Positions 7,615-16,882 of a DNA stretch of 64,000 bases are shown one piece after another. The stretch lies in assembly GCF_000376565.1 (NCBI RefSeq), contig NZ_BARG01000006.1, positions 1 to 64,000 on the forward strand, read 5' to 3'. The notes beneath the pieces are model-generated. The model had not been told where the DNA came from and made no database searches. It saw only the letters and a program-made list of their open reading frames with translations. The first letter of the stretch is position 1. Each line of letters begins with the position of its first letter. This stretch comes from Streptomyces hokutonensis (GTDB lineage: Bacteria; Actinomycetota; Actinomycetes; Streptomycetales; Streptomycetaceae). Position numbers and translations under genes: made by a program.

Positions 7615-8931
7615 TCAGGGGCTGTCCCCGGGCGTGATGGTCGCCTTCCACGCCCCCGAATCCGTCCGTCCCTCCACCGCCACCCGTACGTTGTCGCCGG
7701 GCACGGTGAAGGTCTCGCCGAGGGCGACCGGGGCGTCGGCGAGGGGTGGGTAGACCGAGGTCTCCCAGCAGGCCTCGGTGCGCGGGTGGGCGTCGACGAC
7801 CTCGATCGGGCCGCTGCCGGAGGCCGCTCCGCCGCGTACCCGGTAGACGAGGACGCCCTGTTTGCAGGCGGTGCTGTCGTTGCCGACGGGGCTGCGGGCC
7901 TCGAAGGCGAGCGCGCTGTCGGTGCCGGTCCGCACCACGGCCAGTTTGACGCCGAGACCGAGTCCGAACGCGGGCGATCCGGCGTTGCCGGCCGTCGGCG
8001 GCTCGGCGGCCAGCGGTTCCAGGGTCAGCCGGGTCGGCCCGGCCCCTCGTACGCACACCACCTGGCGCGGATCCAGCCAGCCCAGCTTCCACTTGTGCCA
8101 GGCGAACAGGTCGGGGGCCAGGCCGAATTGACTGCCCATCAGATCCCAGTCGCCGACATAGGTGTCCCAGTCGCCCTTGCCGTCCACCGGCCGGTGATAG
8201 AGGTCGGGAAGGTCGAAGACATGGCCCGTCTCGTGGGCGAGGACCAGTCGGTCCGGCGGGTGCTTCTCGAAGACCGTGACGACCCGCCGGATGTCCGTGC
8301 CGTCGGCCCGCAGCGGGGTGTCCAGGTTGACGACCTTCGTCGCGTCCGAGTCCACCCCGGGCGCGTCCGGATCGGCCACGAAGTAGACGACGTCGTAGCG
8401 CGCGAAGTCGACCTGCGGATCGGCGGCGGCGAGCGCGTCCCGGAGATACGCGGCACGGTCCGCCGGGTTCCAGTCACGCTGTATGGCGTACGACGTGGAC
8501 GGCTTCGGCATGCGGATCCAGTTCCGCAGCGGGTGCGGGCGGAGCGTGAACCTGCCGTAGGAGGCGCGTTCGTAGAAGCGGGTGGTGGCCGGGAAGTGGT
8601 CGGCGGCCAGTTCGGCGGGGGTGGCGCGCGGGGTCGCGTCGGGGAAGGAGAGGAAGATCATCACCGCGTCGAGCGGGCGGGTGGGGCGTGGGTAGGCGGC
8701 GTTCCAGGTGTCCAGGCCCTCGGAGTGGTGGACCTCGGTGCGCCTGAGGGCACAGGGGGTGGACGAGTAGGGCTCGGCGACCGACTGGCTGGACATGATG
8801 GAGGTCGCGGCGAGCGCGGACATCGTGGTGAACACGGCAGCGGTGCTGCGCAGCCGGGGGCGCGTCCGCCACTGGGAGAGCTCCTTGAGCGCCGTACGGG
8901 AGAGCCCCTTGAGGGGGAGCTGACACGGCAC
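7615..8931 (-). CDS. Secreted M6-like zinc metalloprotease
   Basis: A 438-residue protein of the M6 (immune inhibitor A-like) peptidase type. The zinc motif is HETGH in LVLAHETGHVFDLPDLYH (about residue 205), followed by the downstream WDLMGSQ segment (Met-turn-like) and a C-terminal region rich in beta strands. The N terminus has a basic stretch then a hydrophobic segment (RSTAAVFTTMSALAATSIM) ending near SVAEP, consistent with an export signal. Start chosen at GTG 8931, which has GGAGG six bases upstream; a longer frame to 9078 exists but lacks a ribosome site. Likely degrades extracellular protein; substrate unknown. Confidence 0.85.
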   Translation of the reverse strand: MPCQLPLKGLSRTALKELSQWRTRPRLRSTAAVFTTMSALAATSIMSSQSVAEPYSSTPCALRRTEVHHSEGLDTWNAAYPRPTRPLDAVMIFLSFPDATPRATPAELAADHFPATTRFYERASYGRFTLRPHPLRNWIRMPKPSTSYAIQRDWNPADRAAYLRDALAAADPQVDFARYDVVYFVADPDAPGVDSDATKVVNLDTPLRADGTDIRRVVTVFEKHPPDRLVLAHETGHVFDLPDLYHRPVDGKGDWDTYVGDWDLMGSQFGLAPDLFAWHKWKLGWLDPRQVVCVRGAGPTRLTLEPLAAEPPTAGNAGSPAFGLGLGVKLAVVRTGTDSALAFEARSPVGNDSTACKQGVLVYRVRGGAASGSGPIEVVDAHPRTEACWETSVYPPLADAPVALGETFTVPGDNVRVAVEGRTDSGAWKATITPGDSP

Positions 8932-9306
8932 GTTGGACCTCCGGGAGCGGTTCGCGGGACACCGACACCCAGCCTGTGATGGTTTGTTGGGGTATGCCTC
9001 GTTTATCTGCACCAGACGAGTGAGGGGGACGCCTGGGACGGCTGAGACACGCCCGGGCCGACATCCGGAAACACTCACGGAACGTCACATGTGGTCGGCC
9101 ATTTGGCGAACCTGCCCAGGTGCGGGCGGAATCGATCTGCCGGAACGGGCCGTTGTTCCGGGACACTGGAGAGTGGCTGGAAGGGCCGGGGGCCAACCTC
9201 TATGATCGGCACACTTTCCTGCACGGACACGGCACGGCGGCCTCCTACCCGGTCGGCCATCCCGACGAGACCCATCCGAAGATCGAGTGCACTGCGGGAG
9301 CGAGCG
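8932..9306. other. Divergent intergenic region between metalloprotease and cdgA-like gene
   Basis: This 375-base gap must hold promoters for both flanking genes. It contains a palindromic CACATGTG near 9087 and an AGTGCACT palindrome near 9287, but no clear -10/-35 pair. cdgA of S. coelicolor is a BldD target; I do not see a convincing BldD box here. Nothing coding was recognised in it. Confidence 0.5.
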
Positions 9307-11136
9307 GTGAGCGGAACGTCCGAAGGGCCGGCGCCCGCGGCAGACCTCATCCGGCCGGCCGTAACAGAGAGTAGTGGCGACGCGTCGCCCGGTGTCAGTC
9401 TTCCCGCGGACGGCCGGCTCGGGTCCGCCTTCTCCGCGTCCCCCCTCGCCATGGCCGTCGTGGACCGCGACGGGCTGGTGGTGAGCGCCAACGACACGTT
9501 CGGCGCACTGCTCGGCAAGGGCGGTGCGGCCCTCGCCGGGCTGGTCGCGGCCGATCTGGTGGACCTGAGGTCGGACGCCCGCACCTGGCACGCCTACCGC
9601 GAGGTGCTGCGCGGCCGGCAGGCCAAGCTGAGCCGCACCCGCCGGGTCAAGCACCCCGACGGGCACTCCCTGTGGGTGCAGGTGACCGCGGCACCGCTGC
9701 CGGCCGCCGAGCACGGTGTGCTGCTGTCACTCACCGACATCAGCGACCGCCGTGAACTCCAGGCGCGGCTACGGCACTTGGAGATGCACGACCCGGTGAC
9801 CCGGCTGCCCAACCGCACCCTGTTCTTCGAGCGGCTCTCGGCCGCGCTGGAGGCGGAGTCGTACGAGCAGGGCGGCACCGGGCGGATCGGCCTGTGCTAT
9901 CTGGACCTGGACGGCTTCAAGGCGGTCAACGACACCCTCGGCCACCGGGTCGGCGACCGGCTGCTGGCCGCCGTGGCGGAGCGGCTGACACGGTGCGCGG
10001 ACGAGGCGGGCCTCGCCCGGGCCACCGCCCCGCTGGTGGCGCGGCTGGGCGGTGACGAGTTCGCGCTGCTCGTCGAGGACTCGACCGGCACCGACCAACT
10101 GGCCGATCTCGCCGAGTCGGTGCTCAAGGCGCTGCAGGCGCCGTTCAACCTGTCCGGGCAGCGGCTGTCGCTGTCGGCGTCGATCGGGGTGGTCGAGCGG
10201 CAGGCGGCCGGTACGACGGCCACGTGTCTGATGCAGGCCGCCGACACCACGCTGTACTGGGCGAAGGCCGACGGCAAGTCCCGCTGGACGCTGTTCGATC
10301 CGGAGCGCAACGCGCACCGCATGACCCGCCAGGCACTGGCCTCCACCCTCCGCCCGGCCATCGAGCGGGGTGAATTCACCCTGGAGTACCAGCCGTTGGT
10401 GGGCATGGAGAACGGACGGCTGCGCGGGGTCGAGGCGTTGGTGCGCTGGAACCACCCGCAGTTCGGCATGCTGACGCCGAATCGGTTCATCGGACTGGCC
10501 GAGGAGGACGGCTCGATCGTGCAGCTCGGCCGCTGGGTCCTGGTCACCGCCTGCCGTCAGGCCCGCCGCTGGCAGCTCGACCACCCGGACGAGCCGCCGA
10601 TCTTCGTGAGCGTCAATGTGGCCGTACGCCAGGTGTGGGACTCCGACCTGGTCGCGGACGTGGCAGATGTTCTGGCAGAGACCGGACTCGCCCCGCATCT
10701 CCTCCAGTTGGAGCTGACCGAGTCCGCGGTGATGGGTTCGGCGGGCCGCCCGTTGCAGGCGCTCCAGGCCCTGAGCGACATGGGTGTCCACATCGCCATC
10801 GACGACTTCGGCACGGGTTACTCGAACCTGGCGTACCTGAGCCGCCTCCCGGTCTCCGTCCTGAAGCTGGACGGCTCCTTCGTCCGGGGCTTCCAGTACG
10901 AGGGCGAGGGCGTCCCGCCGAACCCGGCCGACGAGGTCATCGTCGAGGCGATGATCCAACTCGCCCACCGGCTGGGCCTGTCGGTGACCGCCGAGTGCGT
11001 GGAGACCTCGTCACAGGCGTCCCGGCTGCGCAGGATCGGCTGCGACACCGGGCAGGGGTGGCTCTACTCCCGCCCGGTGGCGCCGGATCGTATCTCCGAG
11101 CTGCTGGGTACGAAGGCCTGCAATCAGGCGTCCTGA
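9307..11136 (+). CDS. cdgA: PAS-GGDEF-EAL cyclic-di-GMP enzyme (CdgA-like)
   Basis: A 609-residue cytoplasmic protein: PAS domain about residues 35-145, GGDEF domain with intact RLGGDEFALLVED (about 248), EAL domain with GVEALVRWNHP (about 375), DDFGTGYSNLAYL and AECVET. Both catalytic signatures look complete, so it could make and degrade cyclic di-GMP, the signal that controls Streptomyces development through BldD. No membrane segment is seen. GTG 9307 is chosen for the GGGAG site upstream; the longer open frame from 9091 has non-coding character. The symbol is assigned from domain order and recalled synteny with SCO2817. Its end overlaps the convergent LLM gene by 13 bases. Confidence 0.85.
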   Translation: MSGTSEGPAPAADLIRPAVTESSGDASPGVSLPADGRLGSAFSASPLAMAVVDRDGLVVSANDTFGALLGKGGAALAGLVAADLVDLRSDARTWHAYREVLRGRQAKLSRTRRVKHPDGHSLWVQVTAAPLPAAEHGVLLSLTDISDRRELQARLRHLEMHDPVTRLPNRTLFFERLSAALEAESYEQGGTGRIGLCYLDLDGFKAVNDTLGHRVGDRLLAAVAERLTRCADEAGLARATAPLVARLGGDEFALLVEDSTGTDQLADLAESVLKALQAPFNLSGQRLSLSASIGVVERQAAGTTATCLMQAADTTLYWAKADGKSRWTLFDPERNAHRMTRQALASTLRPAIERGEFTLEYQPLVGMENGRLRGVEALVRWNHPQFGMLTPNRFIGLAEEDGSIVQLGRWVLVTACRQARRWQLDHPDEPPIFVSVNVAVRQVWDSDLVADVADVLAETGLAPHLLQLELTESAVMGSAGRPLQALQALSDMGVHIAIDDFGTGYSNLAYLSRLPVSVLKLDGSFVRGFQYEGEGVPPNPADEVIVEAMIQLAHRLGLSVTAECVETSSQASRLRRIGCDTGQGWLYSRPVAPDRISELLGTKACNQAS

Positions 11137-12224
11137 GCGGCCGTCAACTCATAGGCGTCGGCGATCAGTTCGTACGAGCGCAGCCGCAGGTCGGCGTTGT
11201 GGGCGTGGGACGTGAGCATCAACTCGTCGGCGCCCGTGCGCTTCTGGAGGTCGTCGAGGCCGTCGCGGACCTGGTCGGCGGTCCCGTGGATGACGTTGGC
11301 GTTCCAGGAGGTGATGAACTCCCGCTCCATGGGGCTGAATTCGTACGCCTCCGCCTCTTCCGGGGTGGGCACGAGTCCCGGGCGGCCGGTGCGCAGCCGG
11401 ACCATGTTGAGGGCGGCGGCCAGCACCTGGCGGCGGGCCTCCTTCTCGTCGTCGGTGGCGAGGGCGGAGACACCGATCAGGGCGTACGGCGCGTCGAGCA
11501 CCGCGCTGGGCCGGAACGACTCGCGGTAGAGGTCGAGGGCCGGGATCGTGTTCTGCGCGGAGAAGTGGTGGGCGAAGGCGAAGGGCAGGCCGAGCATGCC
11601 GGCCAGCCGGGCGCTGAAGCCGGAGGAGCCGAGCAGCCAGATCGGCGGGCGGTGCGGGGACTGGACGCCGCCCGGCGAGGTGGACTGGATCGGGCCGGGG
11701 ACCGCGTGGATACGGGCGTAGGGGTGGCCGCTCGGGAAGTCGTCGTCCAGGAAGCGGGTCAGCTCGGCGAGTTGCTCGGGGAAGTCGTCGGCGCCTTCGT
11801 TGAGGCGCTCGGTCCGGCGCAGGGCGGCGGCGGTGGCGCCGTCGGTGCCGGGGGCGCGGCCGAGGCCGAGGTCGACGCGGTTCGGGGCGAGCGCCTCCAG
11901 GGTGCCGAACTGTTCGGCGATGACGAGCGGGGCGTGGTTCGGGAGCATGACGCCGCCCGAGCCGAGGCGGATGCGGTCCGTGTGGGCGGCGAGGTGGGCC
12001 AGGATCACGGCGGGCGAGGAGGAGGCGACGCCCGGCATCGAGTGGTGCTCGGCGACCCAGTAGCGGTGGAAGCCGCGGGCCTCGGCGAGCTTCGCGATCC
12101 GCACGCTGGTCCGGAGCGCGTCGGTGGCGGTGCGGCCGGCGCCCACGGTCACCAGGTCCAGTACGGAGAGGGGGACGGGGGCGGTGCCCTGCGCCGTACC
12201 CCGGATCTCGTCGTCTGTCGCCAC
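11124..12224 (-). CDS. LLM-class flavin-dependent oxidoreductase
   Basis: A 366-residue luciferase-like monooxygenase (TIM barrel) using FMN or F420. Typical segments: VPLSVLDLVTVGAG at the N terminus, HRYWVAEHHSMPGVASSSPAVILAHLAAHT, IRLGSGGVMLPNHAPLVIAEQFGTL and RVDLGLGRAPGTD, then LLGSSGFSARLA in the second half. Start at GTG 12224, preceded by AGGAGG eight bases upstream; a longer frame runs into the next gene and is rejected. Monocistronic or first gene of nothing; it is convergent with the cdgA-like gene. Substrate unknown. Confidence 0.9.
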   Translation of the reverse strand: MATDDEIRGTAQGTAPVPLSVLDLVTVGAGRTATDALRTSVRIAKLAEARGFHRYWVAEHHSMPGVASSSPAVILAHLAAHTDRIRLGSGGVMLPNHAPLVIAEQFGTLEALAPNRVDLGLGRAPGTDGATAAALRRTERLNEGADDFPEQLAELTRFLDDDFPSGHPYARIHAVPGPIQSTSPGGVQSPHRPPIWLLGSSGFSARLAGMLGLPFAFAHHFSAQNTIPALDLYRESFRPSAVLDAPYALIGVSALATDDEKEARRQVLAAALNMVRLRTGRPGLVPTPEEAEAYEFSPMEREFITSWNANVIHGTADQVRDGLDDLQKRTGADELMLTSHAHNADLRLRSYELIADAYELTAAQDA

Positions 12225-12315
12225 GGTGGGTGCCTCCTGGTGTGAGCTGTGCGGTGTCCTTCCGGGGCTAACAGGAGGCTGTCTCCGCTTTATTCCCGGC
12301 GCTCGGCCGGGCCGC

Positions 12316-13050
12316 TCAGTCGGCCTGTACGAGGGGTTCCCTGGTGAACAGCGCGCCCAGCTCCGGCGCGTTGACCCTGCGGTCCGCCAACCGCAGCGCC
12401 TCCCAGACCGTGACCTGGTTCGCCGTGAGGACCGGCTTGCCCAGCTCCTTCTCCAGGTCGGTGAGGTGGCCGGCCGTGTGCAGGGCGGTGTCCGGCAGGA
12501 GGACCGCCTCGATGTCCGGGCCGTCCACGGACCGGGCCAGCGCCAGCACCTCGTCCCGGCCCCAGGTGCCGACCTCGGCCGCGGTGATGATCCCGGAGGC
12601 GCGCACCACGGCCGGCTCCACTCCCCCGGCCCGCAGGAAGTCCGCGAAGAGCGCCGCCACATCGTCCGGATAGGTCGCCCCTACGGCCACCCGTCGCACT
12701 CCCAGCTCCCTCGCCGCGTACACGAAGGCGAAGGACGTCGACGACGCCGGCAGCCCGGCCGCCCGGGCCAGGGCGCGCACCTGCTCGTGGGCGCCCTCCC
12801 AGCCGTAGACGAAACTGCCGCTGGTGCAGGCCCAGACCACCGCCTCGGCGCCGGACATGCGCAGCGCCTCGACGCCCGCCGTGAGGCGCTCGGGGGAGCC
12901 CATCTCCAGGAGCGCGTCCACGCGGTGCGCGTCCTCCCCGATGTCCGTGTGGACCACGTCGAGGCGGACGTCGCTGCCGAGGAGCTGTTCGATGCGCGGG
13001 TAGTCGTCCTCGGCGGAGTGGCCCGGGTAGAGGAATCCGAGTGCGGTCAT
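12316..13050 (-). CDS. Asp/Glu racemase-superfamily enzyme (EutA/maleate isomerase-like), one cysteine
   Basis: A 244-residue member of the Asp/Glu racemase superfamily (maleate isomerase, arylmalonate decarboxylase, EutA). The first catalytic cysteine is present in VVWACTSGSF (about residue 78). The second cysteine position is replaced (VLLPDTALHT, where the neighbouring paralogue has SCTN). The ANQVTVWEALR signature is kept. With one cysteine, a two-base racemase/isomerase mechanism as in maleate isomerase is unlikely. The ATG at 13050 overlaps the stop of the upstream paralogue (ATGA), so the pair is translationally coupled. Confidence 0.87.
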   Translation of the reverse strand: MTALGFLYPGHSAEDDYPRIEQLLGSDVRLDVVHTDIGEDAHRVDALLEMGSPERLTAGVEALRMSGAEAVVWACTSGSFVYGWEGAHEQVRALARAAGLPASSTSFAFVYAARELGVRRVAVGATYPDDVAALFADFLRAGGVEPAVVRASGIITAAEVGTWGRDEVLALARSVDGPDIEAVLLPDTALHTAGHLTDLEKELGKPVLTANQVTVWEALRLADRRVNAPELGALFTREPLVQAD

Positions 13051-13832
13051 GACCAGCCTTCCTGGTGTTCTTCCGGCAGTACCGGCCCCCGGTGGCGCGC
13101 CGACTCGTCCAGCAGCGCCTGATAGGGGCCCACGGCACGCGTACCCAGCCTGCGGAGGGCTGCCCACATCGTGACCTGGTTGGCGGATATCACCGGTATG
13201 CGGAGTTCCGCCTCCAGCTGGGGGATCACGTCGTACGTCGGAAGGTTGGTGCAGCTGATGAAGAGCGCGTCGGCGGCGCCCTTGACGGCCTGACGGGCCA
13301 TGTCGACGACGTCCCGGTACGGCACCTTCCAGATGTGCCGGGTCAGGCCCATGAAGGCGCGGCCTGTGACCTCCACGCCGGCCTCGGCGAGGTACTCCTC
13401 CAGAGACTGGGTGACGGACACGGTGTACGGCGTGACCAGGGCGATACGGCGGGCGCCCAGTTCGGTCAGGGCGGCGAGCAGGGCGCCCGAGGTGGTCAGG
13501 GACGGCACCTCGCCGGCCCGGGTCATCGCCTCGCACATCGCGCGCTCCCCGGCGAGTCCGCCGACGAAGCTGCCGGAGGTGCAGGCGTAGGCGACGACCT
13601 CGGGGGCGATGGCGTTGAGTGTGCGGACCGCGTCGTGCAGGGTCTCGTGCTCGCTGACCAGGCGGGCCAGATCGAGGCTGACCTCGACGGGCACGAACGG
13701 CGTCCGCGTGAGGTGCAGCGAGATGTCGTCGGGCACCCAGCGCCACAACTCGCGGTCCAGCGCGAAGTCGAAGGGGGCGACGACACCGACACCGCGCTGC
13801 GGGCGGGGTCCGCCCAGGAAGGAAACGTGCAT
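13047..13832 (-). CDS. Asp/Glu racemase-superfamily enzyme (EutA/maleate isomerase-like), two cysteines
   Basis: A 261-residue paralogue of the next gene. Both cysteines are present: VVAYACTSGSF (about residue 82) and LFISCTNLPTYD (about residue 197), with ANQVTMWAALRRLG near the end. Family members interconvert or decarboxylate small dicarboxylates. The start ATG at 13832 was chosen because the conserved part begins there (MHVSFLGG); the longer open frame is antisense to the dehydrogenase gene. First gene of a two-gene operon behind the promoter at 13897-13925, divergent from the dehydrogenase-amidase pair. Confidence 0.87.
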   Translation of the reverse strand: MHVSFLGGPRPQRGVGVVAPFDFALDRELWRWVPDDISLHLTRTPFVPVEVSLDLARLVSEHETLHDAVRTLNAIAPEVVAYACTSGSFVGGLAGERAMCEAMTRAGEVPSLTTSGALLAALTELGARRIALVTPYTVSVTQSLEEYLAEAGVEVTGRAFMGLTRHIWKVPYRDVVDMARQAVKGAADALFISCTNLPTYDVIPQLEAELRIPVISANQVTMWAALRRLGTRAVGPYQALLDESARHRGPVLPEEHQEGWS

Positions 13833-13896
13833 GGCAACACCGGCCTCACCGAGAGAAACGGGGTGACAACGGTCCGTGCGGGCGTCCGTGTTGACG

Positions 13897-13925
13897 AAGG
13901 TAGGTTCGAGTGCGAGCGTGGTCAA
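13897..13925 (-). promoter_or_regulatory. Putative promoter of the racemase pair
   Basis: On the minus strand TTGACC (13925-13920), a 17-base spacer and TACCTT (13902-13897) form a good sigma-HrdB-type promoter about 65 bases before the ATG at 13832. On the plus strand a TTGACG at 13891 overlaps it, so the divergent genes may share this region. Confidence 0.5.
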
Positions 13926-13980
13926 TCCGCGCATGTCAGACCGCCGCACCCCGGTTGTTTCCCGCGAGAAACGGCTCCGC

Positions 13981-14943
13981 ATGACCGCAACTCCCGCTGC
14001 CCCGCCCACCCTTCTCGTCCTGGACGCCGACCCGCTCCCCCGCCTCGGAAAGCTCACCGGCCGTGTGCGCGTGCGGCACGCCGACGCGTCGACACTCGCG
14101 GAAGAACTGCCGTCCGCCGACGTCCTGTTGGTGTGGGACTTCGCCTCGCACGCGGTGCGCTCCGCCTGGCCGGGTGGGGGTCCGAGACCGCGCTGGGTGC
14201 ACACCGCGAGCGCGGGCGTGGACCATCTGATGTGCCCCGAACTCGCCGACTCCGACACGGTGGTGACGAACGCGCGCGGGGTCTTCGACGATCCGATCGC
14301 CGAGTACGTCGCCGCCCTCGTCCTCGCGATGGCCAAGGACCTGCCGCGGACACTGGACCTCCAGCGTGAGCGGACCTGGCGGCACCGCGAGGCGCAGCGG
14401 GTGGCCGGGACCCGGGCCTGCGTGGTCGGCTCCGGGCCGATCGGACGGGCGATCGTCCGTATTCTCAAGGCACTTGGCGTGACGACCGCGCTCGTGGGCC
14501 GTACCCCGCGCACCGGTATCCACGGCCCCGGCGAACTCGACCGGCTGATGGCCCGCGCCGACTGGGTGATCTCGGCGGCACCGCTGACCGACGAGACGCG
14601 GGGCATGTTCGACGCCCGCCGGTTCGGCTGTATGCAGCCCTCGGCCCGTTTCATCAACGTGGGACGCGGACAGCTCGTCGTGGAGGACGCGCTCGCGGAG
14701 GCACTCACCAAGCACTGGATCGCGGGCGCCGCCCTGGACGTCTTCGAGGCCGAGCCCCTCACCCCCGACAGCCCGTTGTGGCAGGTCCAGGGGCTGATCG
14801 TCTCCCCGCACATGAGCGGCGACACGGTCGGCTGGCGGGACGAACTCGGCGCGCAGTTCGTGGAGTTGTACGAGCGCTGGGCGGCGGGCAAGCCGCTGCG
14901 GAACGTGGTCGACAAGAAGCGCGGGTACGTACCGGGGCACTGA
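13981..14943 (+). CDS. D-2-hydroxyacid dehydrogenase
   Basis: A 320-residue NAD(P)-dependent dehydrogenase of the D-isomer-specific 2-hydroxyacid family. Rossmann nucleotide-binding GSGPIGRAI is at about residue 150; the catalytic Arg/Glu/His set fits SAAPLTDETRGMFDA, FINVGRGQLVVEDAL, FEAEPL and SPHMSG. The fold is the usual split substrate/cofactor arrangement (TASAGVDHL in the first part). Start ATG 13981 is preferred because the conserved domain begins there; an ATG at 13933 would add 16 residues. It is followed 22 bases later by the amidase and likely reduces or oxidises an intermediate of the same pathway. Confidence 0.87.
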   Translation: MTATPAAPPTLLVLDADPLPRLGKLTGRVRVRHADASTLAEELPSADVLLVWDFASHAVRSAWPGGGPRPRWVHTASAGVDHLMCPELADSDTVVTNARGVFDDPIAEYVAALVLAMAKDLPRTLDLQRERTWRHREAQRVAGTRACVVGSGPIGRAIVRILKALGVTTALVGRTPRTGIHGPGELDRLMARADWVISAAPLTDETRGMFDARRFGCMQPSARFINVGRGQLVVEDALAEALTKHWIAGAALDVFEAEPLTPDSPLWQVQGLIVSPHMSGDTVGWRDELGAQFVELYERWAAGKPLRNVVDKKRGYVPGH

Positions 14944-14965
14944 ACTCCCCACTCTGGAGGGCCGG

Positions 14966-16354
14966 ATGACGACCGAACTCACCGAGCTGACCGCCGTGGA
15001 ACTCCTGGACGGCTACCGCAGAGGGGAGTTCAGCCCCGTGGAGGCGACCCGCGCGACCCTGGAACGGGCCGAGGAGATCCAGCCCGTCGTGAACGCGTTC
15101 GTACGGCTCGACGCGGAGGGCGCGTTGGCGCGGGCGGCCGAGTCTGCGGAGCGCTGGCGGCGCGGCGAGCCGGCCGGGCTGGTGGACGGCGTGCCGGTCA
15201 CCGTGAAGGACATCCTGCTGCAGCGCGGCGCCCCGACCCTGCGCGGCTCCAGGACCATTGCGGAGCAGGGCAGTTGGGACGAGGACGCGCCCTCGGTGGC
15301 CCGACTCCGCGAACACGGCGCGGTGTTCATCGGGAAGACGACGACCCCGGAGTTCGGCTGGAAGGGCGTCACGGACTCCCCGCTCTCCGGCATCACCCGC
15401 AACCCGCACGACCCCTCGCGCACGGCCGGCGGTTCAAGTGGCGGCAGCGCGGCGGCCGTTGCCCTCGGCGCGGGCCCGCTGTCCCTGGGCACGGACGGCG
15501 GCGGCAGCGTCCGTATCCCCGCGTCCTTCTGCGGGATCTTCGGCCTGAAGCCGACGTACGGCAGGGTGCCGCTGTACCCGGCGAGCGCGTTCGGCACACT
15601 GTCGCACGTCGGCCCGATGACCAGGGACGCGGCGGACGCGGCGCTGCTGCTGGACGTGATCGGCGTCCCGGACGCCCGCGACTGGTCGTGCCTGGACCGC
15701 CGGCCGGGCTCCTTCACGGAGGAGCTCGCGCACGGCATCCAGGGCCTGCGGATCGCGTACTCCCCGTCCCTCGGCGGCCAGGTCGCGGTGCGTCCGGCGG
15801 TCGCGGCGGCGGTACGGAGGGGCGTGGAGCGGCTGGCCGCGCTCGGCGCGTACGTCGAGGAGACCGACCCCGACCTCACGGACCCGGTGGACGCCTTCCA
15901 CGCCCTGTGGTTCGGCGGGGCGGCCCGGGTGACGCAGAAACTCGCCCCGCAGCAACGGGAGTTGCTCGACCCGGAACTGCGGGAGATCCGCGCCGCCGGG
16001 GCCCGCCTCTCGGCACTGGACTACCTCGCGGCGGTGGACGTCCGGATGGAACTCGGCCGCAGGATGGGCCTGTTCCACGAGCGCTACGACCTGCTCGTCA
16101 CCCCCACCCTCCCGATCACCGCGTTCGAGGCGGGAGTCGAGGTCCCGAAGGGTTCCGGGCACCGCCGCTGGACGGGCTGGACCCCGTTCACCTACCCCTT
16201 CAACCTGACCCAGCAGCCCGCCGCCACCGTCCCCGTGGGAAACGACGGCGACGGGCTGCCGATCGGGATGCAGATCATGGGGGCGCGGCACCGGGACGAC
16301 CTGGTGCTGCGGGCGGCGCACGCCTGCCTCACGGCCGGGGTCACGCCCGCCTGA
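14966..16354 (+). CDS. Amidase-signature hydrolase
   Basis: A 462-residue amidase-signature (AS) enzyme that hydrolyses a C-N bond. The Ser-cisSer-Lys triad region is clear: DGVPVTVKDIL (Lys about residue 80), TAGGSSGGSAAAVA (cis-Ser about 157) and GTDGGGSVRIPASFCG (Ser about 180). Length is normal. GGAGGG precedes the ATG. Co-oriented with the dehydrogenase and only 22 bases after it. With the DUF3830, Asp/Glu-racemase-like and importer genes, it suggests catabolism of an imported amide or ureide. It overlaps the convergent DUF3830 gene by 14 bases. Confidence 0.92.
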   Translation: MTTELTELTAVELLDGYRRGEFSPVEATRATLERAEEIQPVVNAFVRLDAEGALARAAESAERWRRGEPAGLVDGVPVTVKDILLQRGAPTLRGSRTIAEQGSWDEDAPSVARLREHGAVFIGKTTTPEFGWKGVTDSPLSGITRNPHDPSRTAGGSSGGSAAAVALGAGPLSLGTDGGGSVRIPASFCGIFGLKPTYGRVPLYPASAFGTLSHVGPMTRDAADAALLLDVIGVPDARDWSCLDRRPGSFTEELAHGIQGLRIAYSPSLGGQVAVRPAVAAAVRRGVERLAALGAYVEETDPDLTDPVDAFHALWFGGAARVTQKLAPQQRELLDPELREIRAAGARLSALDYLAAVDVRMELGRRMGLFHERYDLLVTPTLPITAFEAGVEVPKGSGHRRWTGWTPFTYPFNLTQQPAATVPVGNDGDGLPIGMQIMGARHRDDLVLRAAHACLTAGVTPA

Positions 16355-16835
16355 AGCTCAGCGTCTCCCCCGCCGCTCCCGTCCGCCACAGGTCGTTGCA
16401 GGCCTCCGCCATCTCCGTCAGCCCCTCGACGACCTCGCCCCAGACGATGCCCGGCACCCAGCCCACATCGCCGTTGAGGAGGAGGTTGTTGCGTTCGTAG
16501 AAGAGGGCGAGGTCGACCACCGTCGTGCCGGCGCGGACCTCGCGGTCGTAGCCGTAGGCCTTCGTGCCGAGTTCCGTGCCGGCGAAGGCGAAATAGCAGA
16601 GATCACCCGGTATGGGGGTGACCGTGGGGTTTTCCAGCGGGGGTTCCGTTTCCGCGAATGGCGGGAAAAGGGCGTAGATCTCGTTGCGGGCGTACTTGGC
16701 GTGGTAGACCTCGCCGGCGAGCGGAAGTGCGTTCCAGATCGCCGCACAGGTCAGCGGCGCGCGTTCCACCAGCAGTTTTGCCCGGCAGTGGACGTTCCGC
16801 TTTGCGAGTGAAACCTCGATGAACTGATCCGTCAT
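16341..16835 (-). CDS. DUF3830 family protein
   Basis: A 164-residue protein of the DUF3830 type (cyclophilin-like fold), often found beside amidases and ABC transporters of nitrogen-compound catabolism. Features: RAPLTCAAIWNALPLAGEVYHAKYARNEIYALFPPF, then TPIPGDLCYFAF and FYERNNLLLNGDVGWVPGIVWGEV. Start at the ATG at 16835, which matches the beginning of the conserved part. Convergent with the amidase and divergent from the ABC transporter operon, so its own promoter lies in the 47 bases before 16883. The biochemical role is unknown. Confidence 0.85.
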   Translation of the reverse strand: MTDQFIEVSLAKRNVHCRAKLLVERAPLTCAAIWNALPLAGEVYHAKYARNEIYALFPPFAETEPPLENPTVTPIPGDLCYFAFAGTELGTKAYGYDREVRAGTTVVDLALFYERNNLLLNGDVGWVPGIVWGEVVEGLTEMAEACNDLWRTGAAGETLSFRRA

Positions 16836-16882
16836 GCCTTCCAGGGTGCATAACCCCGATGCGGTCGGGTAGCTGCGCGCCC

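Noticed and set aside
8932..9306. BldD box before the cdgA-like gene
   Set aside because: Short palindromes are present, but none fits the AGTnA-type BldD consensus well enough.
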